From Scalesia atractyloides (lineage: Eukaryota; Streptophyta; Magnoliopsida; Asterales; Asteraceae): DNA of 64,000 bases. A model generated the notes under the pieces. The model was not told where the DNA came from. It saw only the letters and a program-made list of their open reading frames with translations, and made no database searches. Positions 22,114 through 33,195 of this stretch are shown here, one piece after another. Position 1 is the stretch's first letter. Every line of letters starts with the position of its first letter. Both the position numbers and the translations under genes were made by a program. Location of the stretch: contig CAMTDV010000002.1 of the NCBI GenBank assembly GCA_947069175.1, positions 10,842,988-10,906,987 of the forward strand. Reading direction: 5' to 3'.

Positions 22114-22993
22114 ATGTTGTGAAGAAACTTAAGCAAATAAAACTTAAAGTCTCACCCGCGAACAATCCGATTTCAACCAAAACTGAAACCGCCAATCAAT
22201 CTTCAATCCATCATTGAATTTTCGCGATCATCTTGGGCATAACAGACAACTGGGCATCGGTTATAACCAATCCATTGACTCAGTTCGAATCAAAACTGAT
22301 CAAACCGTATGAATTTGGAATTCGAAACCGAAATGTGATTAAATTCGAGTTATACTTTACATCGATGTATTCACCATTTGAGCTCGCGAGTCTATTAAAC
22401 TTACTCTCTCAAACTCGCTCTGAAAACCTCGCCGCAAGTCGCCGGAATCCTCTGCAAGTTGACCGGAAGTTATCGCCGGAAAACCGAAGAATCTATCCCA
22501 CTGTTGCTTTACTTTATAAACAGGACATCTAGAGCTCATACCGAAATCACCCACACTCACCTTAAACTCCCTGTAGAGTCTCTGTCGCAAGAAATACATC
22601 GCCGGAATTCTCTGCAAGTCGCCGGAAAACCGAATCCATTTCATCCCTTCTGCCTTACTCTAAAATAAGACCTCTAGAGCTCAGACAGAAAGCACCACAC
22701 TCACCTCAAACTCTCTGTAGATCCTCTATCACAAGTTACACTTCGCCGGAATAATCTGCTATCGTCGGAAGTCAACCGGAATTTACTGTCGGAGTTAAAC
22801 CGAAAGGTCTAAACACCTCGCCCAATCGGTACAAACATTTAACTTTCTTCAATACTGTTTATATGCATTTGTTTAAACTGGGAATCGAAATTATGTGGGC
22901 TAACAGTCGGGATTGGGAGTTCTGGGTTGTTTTAACGAAGAAGATGAAATTTAGGTTATGTATATATTTAATATAAATCGGGTTATAACTCGG

Positions 22994-23407
22994 GTTAGAC
23001 ACATAGTCTAGCGGTGGACTGTGTGCATTTGAAACATAGAGATACCGAGTTCGAGTCTGTCCTTGTTCCGATTCGTCACAATATTCAAACCTTTTTATAA
23101 AACCCAAATACGAAACCTTTCAGTTAGTATATAAGATTAATAAAAACAAGTATTTTAACCAGGTTAGACACACAGTCTAGCGGTGGACTGTGTGCAAAGT
23201 TAAACCACAGGTCACGGGTTCGAAACTCATCATGCGCACCGGTTCGACTAGTTTAAAAACCTTTTTAATTAAATAAAATTCTGAATAATCTAAGTAGTAT
23301 ATAAATATAATTAAAAACAGAAATATTTCGGGTTAGACACGTAGCTCAGTTGGTAGAGCTGCGTGCACGTATACGAGAGGTCACGAGTTCGAACCTCACT
23401 CAGCGCA
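22994..23407 (+). other. Three tandem tRNA-like modules (5' LTR)
   Basis: GTTAGACAC starts lie at 22994, 23163 and 23332, exactly 169 bp apart. The third has A box TAGCTCAGTTGG (23342-23353) and B box AGTTCGAACC (from 23386), 44 nt apart. All three keep a stem of about 10 bp around AGCGGT or AGTTGGTA, with different bases or G-U pairs in each. TATATAAG (about 23129) and TATATAAATA (about 23299) lie between modules. Confidence 0.7.
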
Positions 23408-23421
23408 TATAATACACACGG

Positions 23422-23482
23422 TCCGACCGGTCAAACGGTCAACGGTCAAACTGGTCAACGGTCAAAGTCAAAAAGTCAACAT
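23422..23482 (+). promoter_or_regulatory. GGTCAA (W-box-like) cluster, 5' LTR
   Basis: Five GGTCAA plus two AGTCAA cores in about 60 bp; the reverse strand reads TTGACC/TTGACT. It is directly downstream of the third tRNA-like module. Confidence 0.5.
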
Positions 23483-23927
23483 TTTTATATTTTTTTATTT
23501 ATTTTATTTATTTATTTAATTTAAAAATCAATTAAAAATACTTAAAAATAATATTTTTAAAGTTAGAAAGTGTCCTTAAACTCACAAAAATAAATCTAGA
23601 AATCCTGTTAAGGTTATGAATTAAAATTATTAATCTAAAATAAAATCCATTTATTTACCGAACCACTATGTTATTATTTAGGTTAGTTCCTCTCGTGGTT
23701 AAAACCAAATTCGTGCGTCTTCATCATCAATCCAAGAAACGCAACCACTGTGAGTGAATTCTTACAAATTCCCCTTTTTATTCATGTTTTGGGGTGTATC
23801 ATGTGTCGCTTAAATTAATTCGCTTCTTCAAACTCGTGCTATACCATTATATGATCTAAACTTAGAATGTAAATTTTGTTTGTTATTATGTATTACATAT
23901 TGTCAAGTTGTATGCAAATTATTTATT

Positions 23928-24087
23928 AGGCCCATCAGTTCCTCGTGGGAGACGAGTTGAACAACGCGTGCCTCAAAACTCATTCATTAGGCCCATCAGT
24001 TCGTTGAACAACGCGTGCCTCAAAACTCATTCATTAGGCCCATCAGTTCCTCGTGGGAGACGAGTTGAATAACGTGTGCCTCAAAAC
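23928..24087 (+). repeat. LTR subrepeats, 5' LTR
   Basis: Three CCCATCAGTTC units; the outer two hold CCTCGTGGGAGACGAG, the middle lacks it. Same layout as 1107-1266. Confidence 0.8.
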
Positions 24088-24501
24088 AATCAATTGTTGT
24101 ATGTGTGTGCAATATTTAATATTATGTGTTTTGTGAATAAATTTACATCTACATTTACTCATATGTGGTTATGCACTTTATTTTATAATCAATACAATAA
24201 ACACGTTTAAATGTTTTTCATAGGATTCGCTCGCCAACTTTTTGTTGACCCAAAAACCATTTTTACACATGATACAGGTGGACAGGATGAAGCAAGGAAC
24301 ACATAGGAAAGTGCCTTAGAAGAAAAATAATGAAGTCTAGAAAGATGTATAGAACATGTTGTACTTGAATGATTTGATTGTATGATCTCCTTTAAATTGT
24401 AATAATAAATATGAAACATTATAATAAATGTCATGAGCTTTGATGAAAACCCAATCATGCCCCGATCACCTTTTTCCGCTGCGGGTCGGGGTGTGATAGA
24501 T

Positions 24502-24513
24502 TGGTATCAGAGC
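24502..24513 (+). other. Primer binding site, tRNA-iMet
   Basis: TGGTATCAGAGC matches the 3' end of plant initiator methionine tRNA and lies 3 bp after the LTR end, as in most gypsy elements. Confidence 0.95.
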
Positions 24514-25368
24514 TTTTGACTATATGGATATAGGATAGGTTATTAGACCCTTAGAGCCTATACGATAGTTGATTAGATTTTAATTGTTTATGTGGTTACA
24601 TGCAAACTCATGATGTTTATTTGTTTCGTATTTATACATACACAAATGCATGCAAACACTTCCAATATTATATTTTGTGATACATAATGAATTATACTTA
24701 CAACCGAACATACATAATTACATACACATTCATCATACATATTTCAATGTTCACATATTCAAATCACCTTCATACTTCCGTTATTCAAGATTTTGTCGAA
24801 TTTTTCATTTTTCAAATCTCATCAAAGTGAGTTCTGCGACGGGCATGTAGTAACTGTAAGGGTACAAGTACCGGTAGTCGGAAAGTCCTGTCTAGGTTGG
24901 CATTCGTATAAATCCAATATAACGGACCAGTTTGCCTACCTGGGGACTAACGATGAGAGTACGATGGACCTATTAGGCCAAAGCATGCCACACCAAACGT
25001 CGTTCGAACTAACCCCACTTTGAGTTGTCACCGTGTCCACACCTGGATACATTCCGAATATCATACGTTACATACATATTTCTTGATTTTCTCTGGGTTT
25101 TAGTGTACGTAACCGGGCTAACACCTGCGAACCATATGAAAAACCCGGTAATCATGGGGGCCCACATGCTTACGAAGGTGAAGTATGGCGGCATGCAAGG
25201 CCCAATTACGAGCAAAGCCCAAACATCCTATGGATGTAGTAAATTTATTATTCATCATTTATTTTATGAATGTTCATTCCTAAATACGACACATGACCCC
25301 TAAAACGTCAAACTCATACTCTTGATACGTATTCCTTGTAGATATCTTCTAGTCTCGCTCGTAGAAAA
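24514..25368 (+). other. Untranslated leader of family T element
   Basis: AT-rich up to about 24830, then a more GC-balanced stretch (24830-25220). No convincing ORF. It precedes the gag ATG at 25369. Confidence 0.6.
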
Positions 25369-26685
25369 ATGAGATCAGGAAAAGCCCGCGAGCGCATGGC
25401 TGCCCAAATCGCTCAACAAATGGCTGCTGTAATACCCAACATTGTAGTTCAAGTTCAACAAGCCCTTACCGCTAATTCCGTCAATCAAGAAGATCAAAAT
25501 GTTGTCAACCCTCCCCCAAATACCACTAAATGCACCTTCAAGCATTTCAAATCCTGCGACCCTCCAAAATACGAAGGGACTGAAGGTGTCACCACTCTCC
25601 TCCATTGGTTTTAGGAAATGGAAAACACTTTTCTAAATTGCGATTGCCCCGATGATCGCAAGGTGCGATATGCTACCGGTCGTTTACTTGGAATAGCACT
25701 TACATGGTGGAATACAGAGAAGGCCAAGCGAGGTGTTGAAGATGCTATGACTTTGACCTGGGAAGAGTTGAAGGAAATCATGACAAGACGGTTTTGTCCA
25801 AGAAGCGAAATCAAGAAATTGGAAGATGAGTTCTATTCTTTGAAACAAAAGGAAGGCGACCACACCACATACAACAAGAGATTCCTTGAGTTAAATCAAA
25901 TGATCCCCAACTTGTTCACTCCCCTCTACCGTTTGATCGAGCACTACATTCGAGGTCTTCCTTCAAAAATTCAAGACTCTGTAATAAGTACCACACCTGC
26001 AACTTTGGAAGCAGCAATGGAGTTAGCTACAGAGCTCACCGAGAACCGCATACGAAATAAGTTCTTCAAAGGAGGAGAAGAAGAAGGATAAAGCATCAAC
26101 TGAAACCTCAAACTCCACCCAAACCGAATCCCCTTCTCAACCCATTGCTAAGAGAAACGAGATGGACAAATCTTCGCTGTCACCCAACACAATCAACCAG
26201 CCTCACAAGCCGTACCCCTCCAAGCTATCCCAATCACTCAAGTAGCACCCAACTCAACTTACCCAAATAAGAAACCTTACCTTGGACCTCACCCTCAATG
26301 CAACACCTGTTTTTATCACCATCCATCTACCTTACCTTGTCGACTATGTGCGAATTGTGGACGCTATGGTCATTTGAGCAAGATTTTCCGCACCTCTCAA
26401 AACCAAACCTCACCCCCTACTCAAAACATGATCCAAACATATCAACAACCCCAATACCCCATGTTCCTATATGTTCGAGCTTGTTTCAATTGTGGCGACC
26501 CTACCCATTTTAGAAACACGTGCCCTCGATTGGTTAACATCATAAACGCCCAAGCTCAAGCAAACCCAGTTAACCAAGCAAATCAAGAAAACCTAACCAC
26601 TAGGCCACCAGCGAGAGGAAGAGTTTACAACATCAACGCCAATCCTGTTGAAGATAATGACGGCCCAAACGAACCACCCAACTAG
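25369..26685 (+). pseudogene. Ty3/gypsy gag, broken
   Basis: Starts MRSGKARERMAAQIAQQMAA. The capsid-type retrotransposon gag domain follows: FKSCDPPKYEG, GIALTWWNTEKAKRG, FCPRSEIKKLEDEFYSLK and HYIRGLPSKIQDSV. Near the end are two zinc knuckles. The first (26347) reads CANCGRYGHLSKIF, with its last Cys replaced by Phe. The second (26482-26523) is an intact CFNCGDPTHFRNTC. There is an in-frame TAG at 25612-25614, and a frame change in the purine-rich run near 26070-26090. The reading ends after VYNINANPVED, just where protease begins in chromovirus polyproteins. The intact parent would package RNA into virus-like particles in the cytoplasm. Confidence 0.85.
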
Positions 26686-26825
26686 TTTTCTTCACCAAAA
26701 ATCAAGAATTCAACTCCAACCGCTTAGTTCTTATGTTTTCTTTATGTTATCTCAATCTTCACGTATCTCAATTATAAATTGGAAATTTATCCAAGAATCT
26801 TAATACGAATTACTATTTCAGTTTT

Positions 26826-27560
26826 GTTTTATACTCATTGATTTAACATTCATATCATCATACCTCACGACGTATCTCCGTCTCATCATTTAAAGAAGTT
26901 GGGCTGTGTCTCACTTCTACATAGACTAACCTCTTCATCATAACAAACAAGAGATGTACTGTCATCATTCAAACATGTATACTTTCAGAATTTTAGACTC
27001 AAGCTTTGGTTGTTGTGTTTGTTTATGTTTTAGAGTCACATAGAACTAATCATAACTTACTGATAAAACCAATGAAAATTTGACAAGAATATGGTGGATA
27101 CGCCGCTGGTACTTCCTATATATAAGTATTCTTGCCAAAGGATCAGAGGCATTGTCAGGCGGTTATGAGAGGTTCCATGTAGGATTTAGTAATGTCATGG
27201 TTGAAGTTTGTTTTATACTCACTGATTTAGCATACATATCATCATACATCTCAACATATTTCAATCTCATTATTCAAAGAAGTTGGGTTGTGTCTCACTT
27301 CTACATAGACTAACCTCTTCATCATAACAAACGAGAGAGGTACTGTCATCATTCAAACATGAATACTTTCAGAATTAAGACTCAAGCTTTGGTTGTTGTG
27401 TTTGTTTATATTTTAGAGTCACATAGAACTAATCATAACTTACTGATAAAGCCAATGAAAATTTGACAAGAATATGGTGGTACTTCCTATATATAAGTAT
27501 TCTTGCCAAAGGATCAGAGGCATTGTCAGGCAGTTATGAGAGGTTCCATGTAGGTTTTAG
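26826..27560 (+). repeat. 384-bp direct duplication in place of pol
   Basis: GTTTTATACTCA begins at 26826 and again at 27210. Both copies share the GTTGGGYTGTGTCTCACTTC, CATTCAAACAT and TCCTATATATAAGTATTC blocks in order. The second copy lacks a short GATACGCCGCTG-containing piece. Non-coding. It fills the space where protease to integrase would be. Confidence 0.85.
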
Positions 27561-27820
27561 TGGCAGAAGTTTTTGTTTTAGGGTATAACCTTATCTTTCC
27601 AAACGTATCAAAACTCTTGCGCATGAAATCATACTTAGTGAATCAACTCTGTTTATCAATATTCTTTATCGTAGGCATCAAAAAGCGATTCCTGTAGCAG
27701 GGTATTCAACCCTTACAAGGAACGTTACCGCCTCAAACAAAATTTAAACTCTTACCCCCTTCTACGTATGTAATTGTCAAATTAAAACACCATCCTTTTG
27801 AGTCAAACATGCCACTACTT

Positions 27821-27856
27821 AAATTTCGGGACGAAATTTCTAAAAGTAGGGGATAC
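27821..27856 (+). other. Fold-back motif and polypurine tract
   Basis: AAATTTCG-GGA-CGAAATTT (27821-27839), an inverted repeat, is followed by AAAAGTAGGGGATAC and the 3' LTR at 27857. The gypsy element at 49858-55575 has the same fold-back at the same 17-nt distance from its LTR. Confidence 0.85.
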
Positions 27857-28037
27857 TGCAACATCCGTCAAAAACCGGGTTATCCAAACCCGCTTCGTTT
27901 ATTAAACCGAATAATCAGTTATAAATTTTGTCGCGTATTTAATGCTCAAATTAATTTTTATACGATACATAATTAATAAACAAATTAGAATTTTGAAACA
28001 TATTTATTAAATAACAAAAAAATAACAAATTAAAAAA

Positions 28038-28117
28038 ATGTGGAGACGCCGGGTTTCGAACCCGGGTCACCCACTAACTTATACACACACAGTTTTCACC
28101 ACTCCGCCACACGCACA
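28038..28117 (-). other. Reverse tRNA-like module (3' LTR)
   Basis: Copy of 22036-22113 with the same A box (TGGCGGAGTGGT) and B box (GGTTCGAAACC) on the minus strand. One change beside the B-box stem (CGGCG for CGACG). Confidence 0.6.
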
Positions 28118-29008
28118 TGTTGTGAAGAAACTTAAGCAAATAAAACTTAAAGTCTCACCCGCGAACAATCCGATTTCAACCAAACTGAAACCGCCAATCA
28201 ATCTTCAATCCATCATTGAATTTTCGCGATCATCTTGGGCATAACAGACAACTGGGCATCGGTTATAACTAATCCATTGACTCAATTCGAATCAAAACAG
28301 ATCAAACCGTATGATTTTGGAATTCGAAACCGAAATGTGATTAAATTCGAGTTATACTTTACATCGATGTATTCACCATTTGAGCTCGCGAGTCTATCAA
28401 ACTTACTCTCTCAAACTCGCTCTGAAAACCTCGCCGCAAGTCGCCGGAATCCTCTGCAAGTTGACCGGAAGTTATCGCCGGAAAACCGAAGAATCTATCC
28501 CACTGTTGCTTTACTTTATAAACAGGACATCTAGAGCTCATACCGAAATCACCCACACTCACCTTAAACTCCCTGTAGAGTCTCTGTCGCAAGAAATACA
28601 TCGCCGGAATTCTCTGCAAGTCGCCGGAAAACCGAATCCATTTCATCCCTTCTGCCTTACTCTAAAATAAGACCTCTAGAGCTCAGACAGAAAGCACCAC
28701 ACTCACCACAAACTCTCTGTAGATCCTCTATCACAAGTTACACTTCACCGGAATAATCTGCAATCGTCGGAAGTCAACCGGAATTTACTGTCGGAGTTAA
28801 ACCGAAAGGTCTAAACACCTCGCCCAATCGGTACAAACAATCGGTACAAACATTTAACTTTCTTCAATACTGTTTATATGCATTTGTTTAAACTGGGAAT
28901 CGAAATTATGTGGGCTAACAGTCGGGATTGGGAGTTCTGGGTTGTTTTAACGAAGAAGATGAAATTTAGGTTGTGTATATATTTAATATAAATCGGGTTA
29001 TAACTTGG

Positions 29009-29423
29009 GTTAGACACATAGTCCAGCGGTGGACTGTGTGCATTTGAAACATATAGATACCGAGTTCGAGTCTGTCCTTGTTCCGATTCGTCACAATATT
29101 CAAACCTTTTTATAAAACCCAAATACGGAACCTTTCAGTTAGTATATAAGATTAATAAAAACAAGTATTTTAACCAGATTAGAACACACAGTCCAGCGGT
29201 GGACTGTGTGCAAAGTTAAACCACAGGTCAGGGGTTCGAAACTCATCATGCGCACCGGTTCGACTAGTTTAAAAACCTTTTTAATTAAATAAAATTCTGA
29301 ATAATCTAAGTAGTATATAAATATAATTAAAAACAGAAATATTTCGGGTTAGACACGTAGCTCAGTTGGTAGAGCTGCGTGCACGTATACGAGAGGTCAC
29401 GAGTTCGAACCTCACTCAGCGCA
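29009..29423 (+). other. Three tandem tRNA-like modules (3' LTR)
   Basis: Modules start at 29009, 29178 and 29348. The third keeps A box TAGCTCAGTTGG (29358-29369) and B box AGTTCGAACC. The second has a 1-bp insertion (TTAGAACAC) outside the hairpin. Confidence 0.7.
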
Positions 29424-29439
29424 TATAATACACACGGTC

Positions 29440-29507
29440 CGACCGGTCGAACGGTCAACGGTCAACTGGTCAAACTGGTCAACGGTCAAAGTCAAAAAGT
29501 CAACATT
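29440..29507 (+). promoter_or_regulatory. GGTCAA (W-box-like) cluster, 3' LTR
   Basis: Six GGTCRA-type units plus AGTCAA repeats, slightly longer than in the 5' LTR because of one more GGTCAACT unit. Confidence 0.5.
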
Positions 29508-29949
29508 TTTATATTTTATTTATTTATTTTATTTTTTTATTTAATTTAAAAATCAATTAAAAATACTTAAAAATAATATTTTTAAAGTTAGAAAGTGTCC
29601 TTAAACTCACAAAAATAAATCTAGAAATCCTGTTAAGGTTATGAATTAAAATTATTAATCTCAAATAAAATCCATTTATTTACCGAACCACTATGTTATT
29701 ATTTAGGTTAGTTCCTCTCGTGGTTAAAATCAAATTCGTGCGTATTCATCATCAATCCAAGAAACGCAACCATTGTGAGTGAATTCTTACAAATTCCCCT
29801 TTTTATTCATGTTTTGGGGTGTATCATGTGTCGCTTAAATTAATTCGCTTCTTCAAACTCGTGCTATACCATTATATGATCTAAACTTAGAATGTAAATT
29901 TTGTTTGTTATTATGTATTACATATTGTCAAGTTGTATGCAAATTATTT

Positions 29950-30112
29950 ATTAGGCCCATCAGTTCCTCGTGGGAGACGAGTTGAACAACGCGTGCCTCA
30001 AAACTCATTCATTAGGCCCATCAATTCGTTGAACAACGCGTGCCTCAAAACTCATTCATTAGGCCCATCAGTTCCTCGTGTGAGACGAGTTGAACAACGC
30101 GTGCCTCAAAAC
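29950..30112 (+). repeat. LTR subrepeats, 3' LTR
   Basis: Same three-unit CCCATCAGTTC block as at 23928-24087. Confidence 0.8.
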
Positions 30113-30528
30113 AATCAACTGTTGTATGTGTGTGCAATATTTAATATTATGTGTTTTGTGAATAAATTTACATCTACATTTACTCATATGTGGTTATGCA
30201 CTTTATTTTATAATCAATACAATAAACACGTTTAAATGTTTTTCATAGGATTCGCTCGCCAACTTTTTGTTGACCCAAAAACCATTTTTACACATGATAC
30301 ATGTGGACAGGATGAAGCAAGGAACACATAGGAAAGTGCCTTAGAAGAAAAATAATGAAGTCTAGAAAGATGTATAGAACATGTTGTACTTGTATGATTT
30401 GATTGTATGATCTCCTTTAAATTGTAATAATAAATATGAAACATTATAATAAATGTCATGAGCTTTGATGAAAACCCAATCATGCCCCGATCACCTTTTT
30501 CCGCTGCGGGTCGGGGTGTGACACCAAC

Positions 30529-32877
30529 CCTTTTCAACGTATTTCCTACAAGCATAACAAAAACTAAACAAAACAAAAAAAACCTGCAGCCAGATCAACA
30601 ACAAATCCACCAGCAGAAGTCCGAGTCCACCCAGCTGCCATGAATATAATTTCGACCTGATCTTCTAAGCCGATGAAAAATGTTGCTGTTTATTTACAAA
30701 AACAAAACAAAGTCACTAAGTATAAACAACTTAATCAAATCCTCCTTTTATATAAAAAATAATAGCTCGTAGATAGTTTACAAGGTCTATAACTAAGAAC
30801 TCAACTGAAATAATTGATTAACGAACCAAAACCGAAAGAGCTGATAAAAGCAAACAAGCAACCAAAAATAACTTACCTAACCTAATAACTGAACAGTTTG
30901 GTCTTTTTAACCAATAGTTACGCTTCAGTTTTGGTTATGCCTCGCTCTAAAACCTAACTGAACAGAATCAAATAACACCGAGCTTTTTTCAAATTTTTAT
31001 TATTAAATATAGAATTGAAATTCATTCTAGGCCAAGAGTTTTTAGTCAGAGTTTATTAAAAAGATGATTAACAAAAACTTTAGTACAAAAGTTTTTAGGC
31101 TTACAGACCCAAACATTTTAAACCTAAATGAACAAACTCATAACTGAACTGAACCCATACGTAAAAACCTAAACTGGACAACAGTCAAACTTAAAAACTG
31201 GATTTTCAGGTTCGATTTAAGCCCAAAGCTGACACGGATCGACAGCAAATCCCTGTAAGTATTAAGTTTCATATTCAAGTTTCCCCATTATTAACCAACT
31301 TATCAACCCTTGAAGATTCTCAACTTTTTGTAATTTAAATCACATAGCAACATGAATGAATAAGAGATGAGAGCTTTTCCTATGAGAGACATATCTTCTA
31401 CAAGTGAAATAACTATAAACTAAAAATATCTAATTTAATCTATGTTCAACGAAGCTTCTTCTTTTTCCAGAATTTTTAATAAACATATCGTAGAAACTTT
31501 TTATCACGTTACAATAAATATCTAATTCAAAAAGCCTTATATAAAAGTTATTCTATTCATCTTAAAAATCTAATTAAAAAAACTTTATATATAAATCATA
31601 TTCAACAAAATGGAATTTTAGTTTTTATAAAAAAAAATATAAAAACGTTTTTAGAAGCATTTTTTCGTTTCCATAAAACTTTATTTTTATAAAAACGTTT
31701 TTTAGAAATTTGGTAAATAAGTTTTCCACCAACAAACTTTTAGGAAAAAACTCCGTAATCTAAACATAATACATCTTCAAAAGCTTAATGTTAGATTGTG
31801 TTGGATTTTTAGGGATTATATGTTCAAAAATACTCTTATAGATAATATTATTTAGTTGAAAAAAGCTACAGGTTATTTAATACGTTGGTTTATAGATTTT
31901 ATATATAATTCATTGGTTTTTTTTCACTTCAAGAAATTTCTTGTTCTTTAGAATTCTTGTTTTACAGGTATTTCAATTTTTTGTTGTATAAATTGATTTA
32001 TTCTTTTGTGCTCACACTTAACATTCTTCTTATTTATTATTCAGTGGTTTTGGAGCTTCATTATTTATCCTTTTAGATATTTGCATACGTATGTATGTTT
32101 CTAAACATGATATATTGTTTATATATATAAAATGTTTAACTATGAATGTCGTTTTTTATCCTATATTTTATATAACGGTAACATGATAAAAATATTAACT
32201 AAAATAGTTAACAATTTTTTCAATTCCCTAAACTGCTGCTGCTGCTACTACTACTACTGATGTATTAGTTAAAAAGGAGAACAATGAAGAAACTCATCCT
32301 CCAAAGGATGTAACAATCAAACAGGAAGGATAGAAGAAATCTCAGAGGACGCTGATCTCTATGATGACAAATGGTGGTGTGATAATATAGATAACATCCT
32401 TGAAATGTTTAAGTCGTATGATTACTAAATTAATCTCATCGTGACGCAAAGTACTCGACACTTAAGCTTTTAGTTTTCAACTTTTATATTTAAGACTTAT
32501 ATTTCCTTATTCGTGTGCTATTTTATATAACTTTTATTTATGTTTAAGACTTTTTTTTCTTATTTGTTACTTTATTGAATCAATAGTTTCTTGAAATAGT
32601 TGATAATTTAAATTCTAAATTTAATAATTACTAGACATGTCTAATAGATATGACATATATCCAGCAAAGTAATGCTATCATAAATATTATACGAATAAGA
32701 AAACTACTAGAAACAGGCGTCAATTAAGCAGTTCACACCTACGTAATCATAGTACAATATTGTCGTCAGCCATGTGAGTTAGCCAATGAAACACGTTCGG
32801 TTCACTGGGGCAGAACATGGGTTCTTTCATAAGAAGGATATTTTATATACTTTTGTTTCTGAATTAATTTGTTCATT
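30529..32877. other. Spacer, nothing recognised
   Basis: AT-rich sequence right of the family T insertion. A short (CTG)n(CTA)n microsatellite lies at about 32232-32258. No supported gene. Confidence 0.5.
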
Positions 32878-32886
32878 TATTCAAAT

Positions 32887-33186
32887 GAGTTAATTACTGT
32901 TTTCGTCCTTGTGGTTTGTCAAAAATCACTATTTCGGTCCATTAGTTTAAAAATTGCGATTTCACTCCTTGTGGTTTCACTTTCGTAACCATTTCAGTCC
33001 CTGTGGTTTCACTTTCGTAACCACTTCAATCCATTTATTCTGTAAGTACAGGGACTTAAATGGTTGCGAGGTGGACTGAAATGGTTACGAAAGTGAAACC
33101 ACAAGGACTAAAATCGCAATTTTTAAACTAATGGACTAAAATAGTTATTTTTGAAAAACCACATAGACGAAAACAGTAATTAACTC
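32887..33186. mobile_element. Fold-back Mutator-type MITE
   Basis: 300 bp, almost entirely two inverted arms: GAGTTAATTACTGTTTTCGT at the left is mirrored at the right end, and the arms continue with CACTTTCGTAACCA blocks. The identical 9-bp duplication TATTCAAAT flanks it (32878-32886 and 33187-33195). The left arm carries an internal duplication of GTGGTTTCACTTTCGTAACC. No coding capacity. Confidence 0.9.
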
Positions 33187-33195
33187 TATTCAAAT

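Larger units (their letters stand above)
21854..24498 (+). mobile_element. 5' LTR of family T element
   Basis: Begins TGTAACATCCGTC and ends GGGTCGGGGTGTGATA. In order it holds a reverse tRNA-like module, CGCCGGAA-rich sequence (22430-22800), three forward tRNA-like modules, a W-box-like cluster and CCATCAGTTC subrepeats. It differs from the 3' LTR by scattered substitutions and by lacking a 13-bp duplication (AATCGGTACAAAC) present near 28840. Confidence 0.95.
21854..30523 (+). mobile_element. Complete gag-only LTR retrotransposon (TR-GAG type), family T
   Basis: 8670 bp, flanked by the identical 5-bp duplication CCAAC (21849-21853 and 30524-30528). It has LTRs of 2645 and 2667 bp, a tRNA-iMet primer site at 24502, a broken gag (25369-26685), a duplicated non-coding filler (26826-27560) and a polypurine tract before the 3' LTR. 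There is no protease, RT, RNase H or integrase, so it must move with another element's enzymes. The gag style, LTR ends and polypurine region match the Tekay-like gypsy in this window. The very similar LTRs suggest a fairly recent insertion. Confidence 0.95.
27857..30523 (+). mobile_element. 3' LTR of family T element
   Basis: Begins TGCAACATCCGTC and ends GGGTCGGGGTGTGACA, followed by the duplication CCAAC. The module order is the same as in the 5' LTR. It has a private 13-bp duplication near 28840. Confidence 0.95.

Noticed and set aside
22035..22217. Plus-strand 60-codon ORF starting MWRRRVSNPGHPLTYTH
   Set aside because: It is the reverse of a tRNA-like module and adjoining LTR sequence, repeated in both LTRs with a frame difference, so it is not a conserved protein.
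22357..22644. Identical 95-codon minus ORF in both LTRs (also 28359-28646)
   Set aside because: Identity follows from recent LTR duplication. The sequence is CGCCGGAA-rich LTR and shows no domain or start context. Kept only as a remote possibility.
32232..32258. CTG/CTA microsatellite as coding repeat
   Set aside because: No frame continues on either side; a simple microsatellite.
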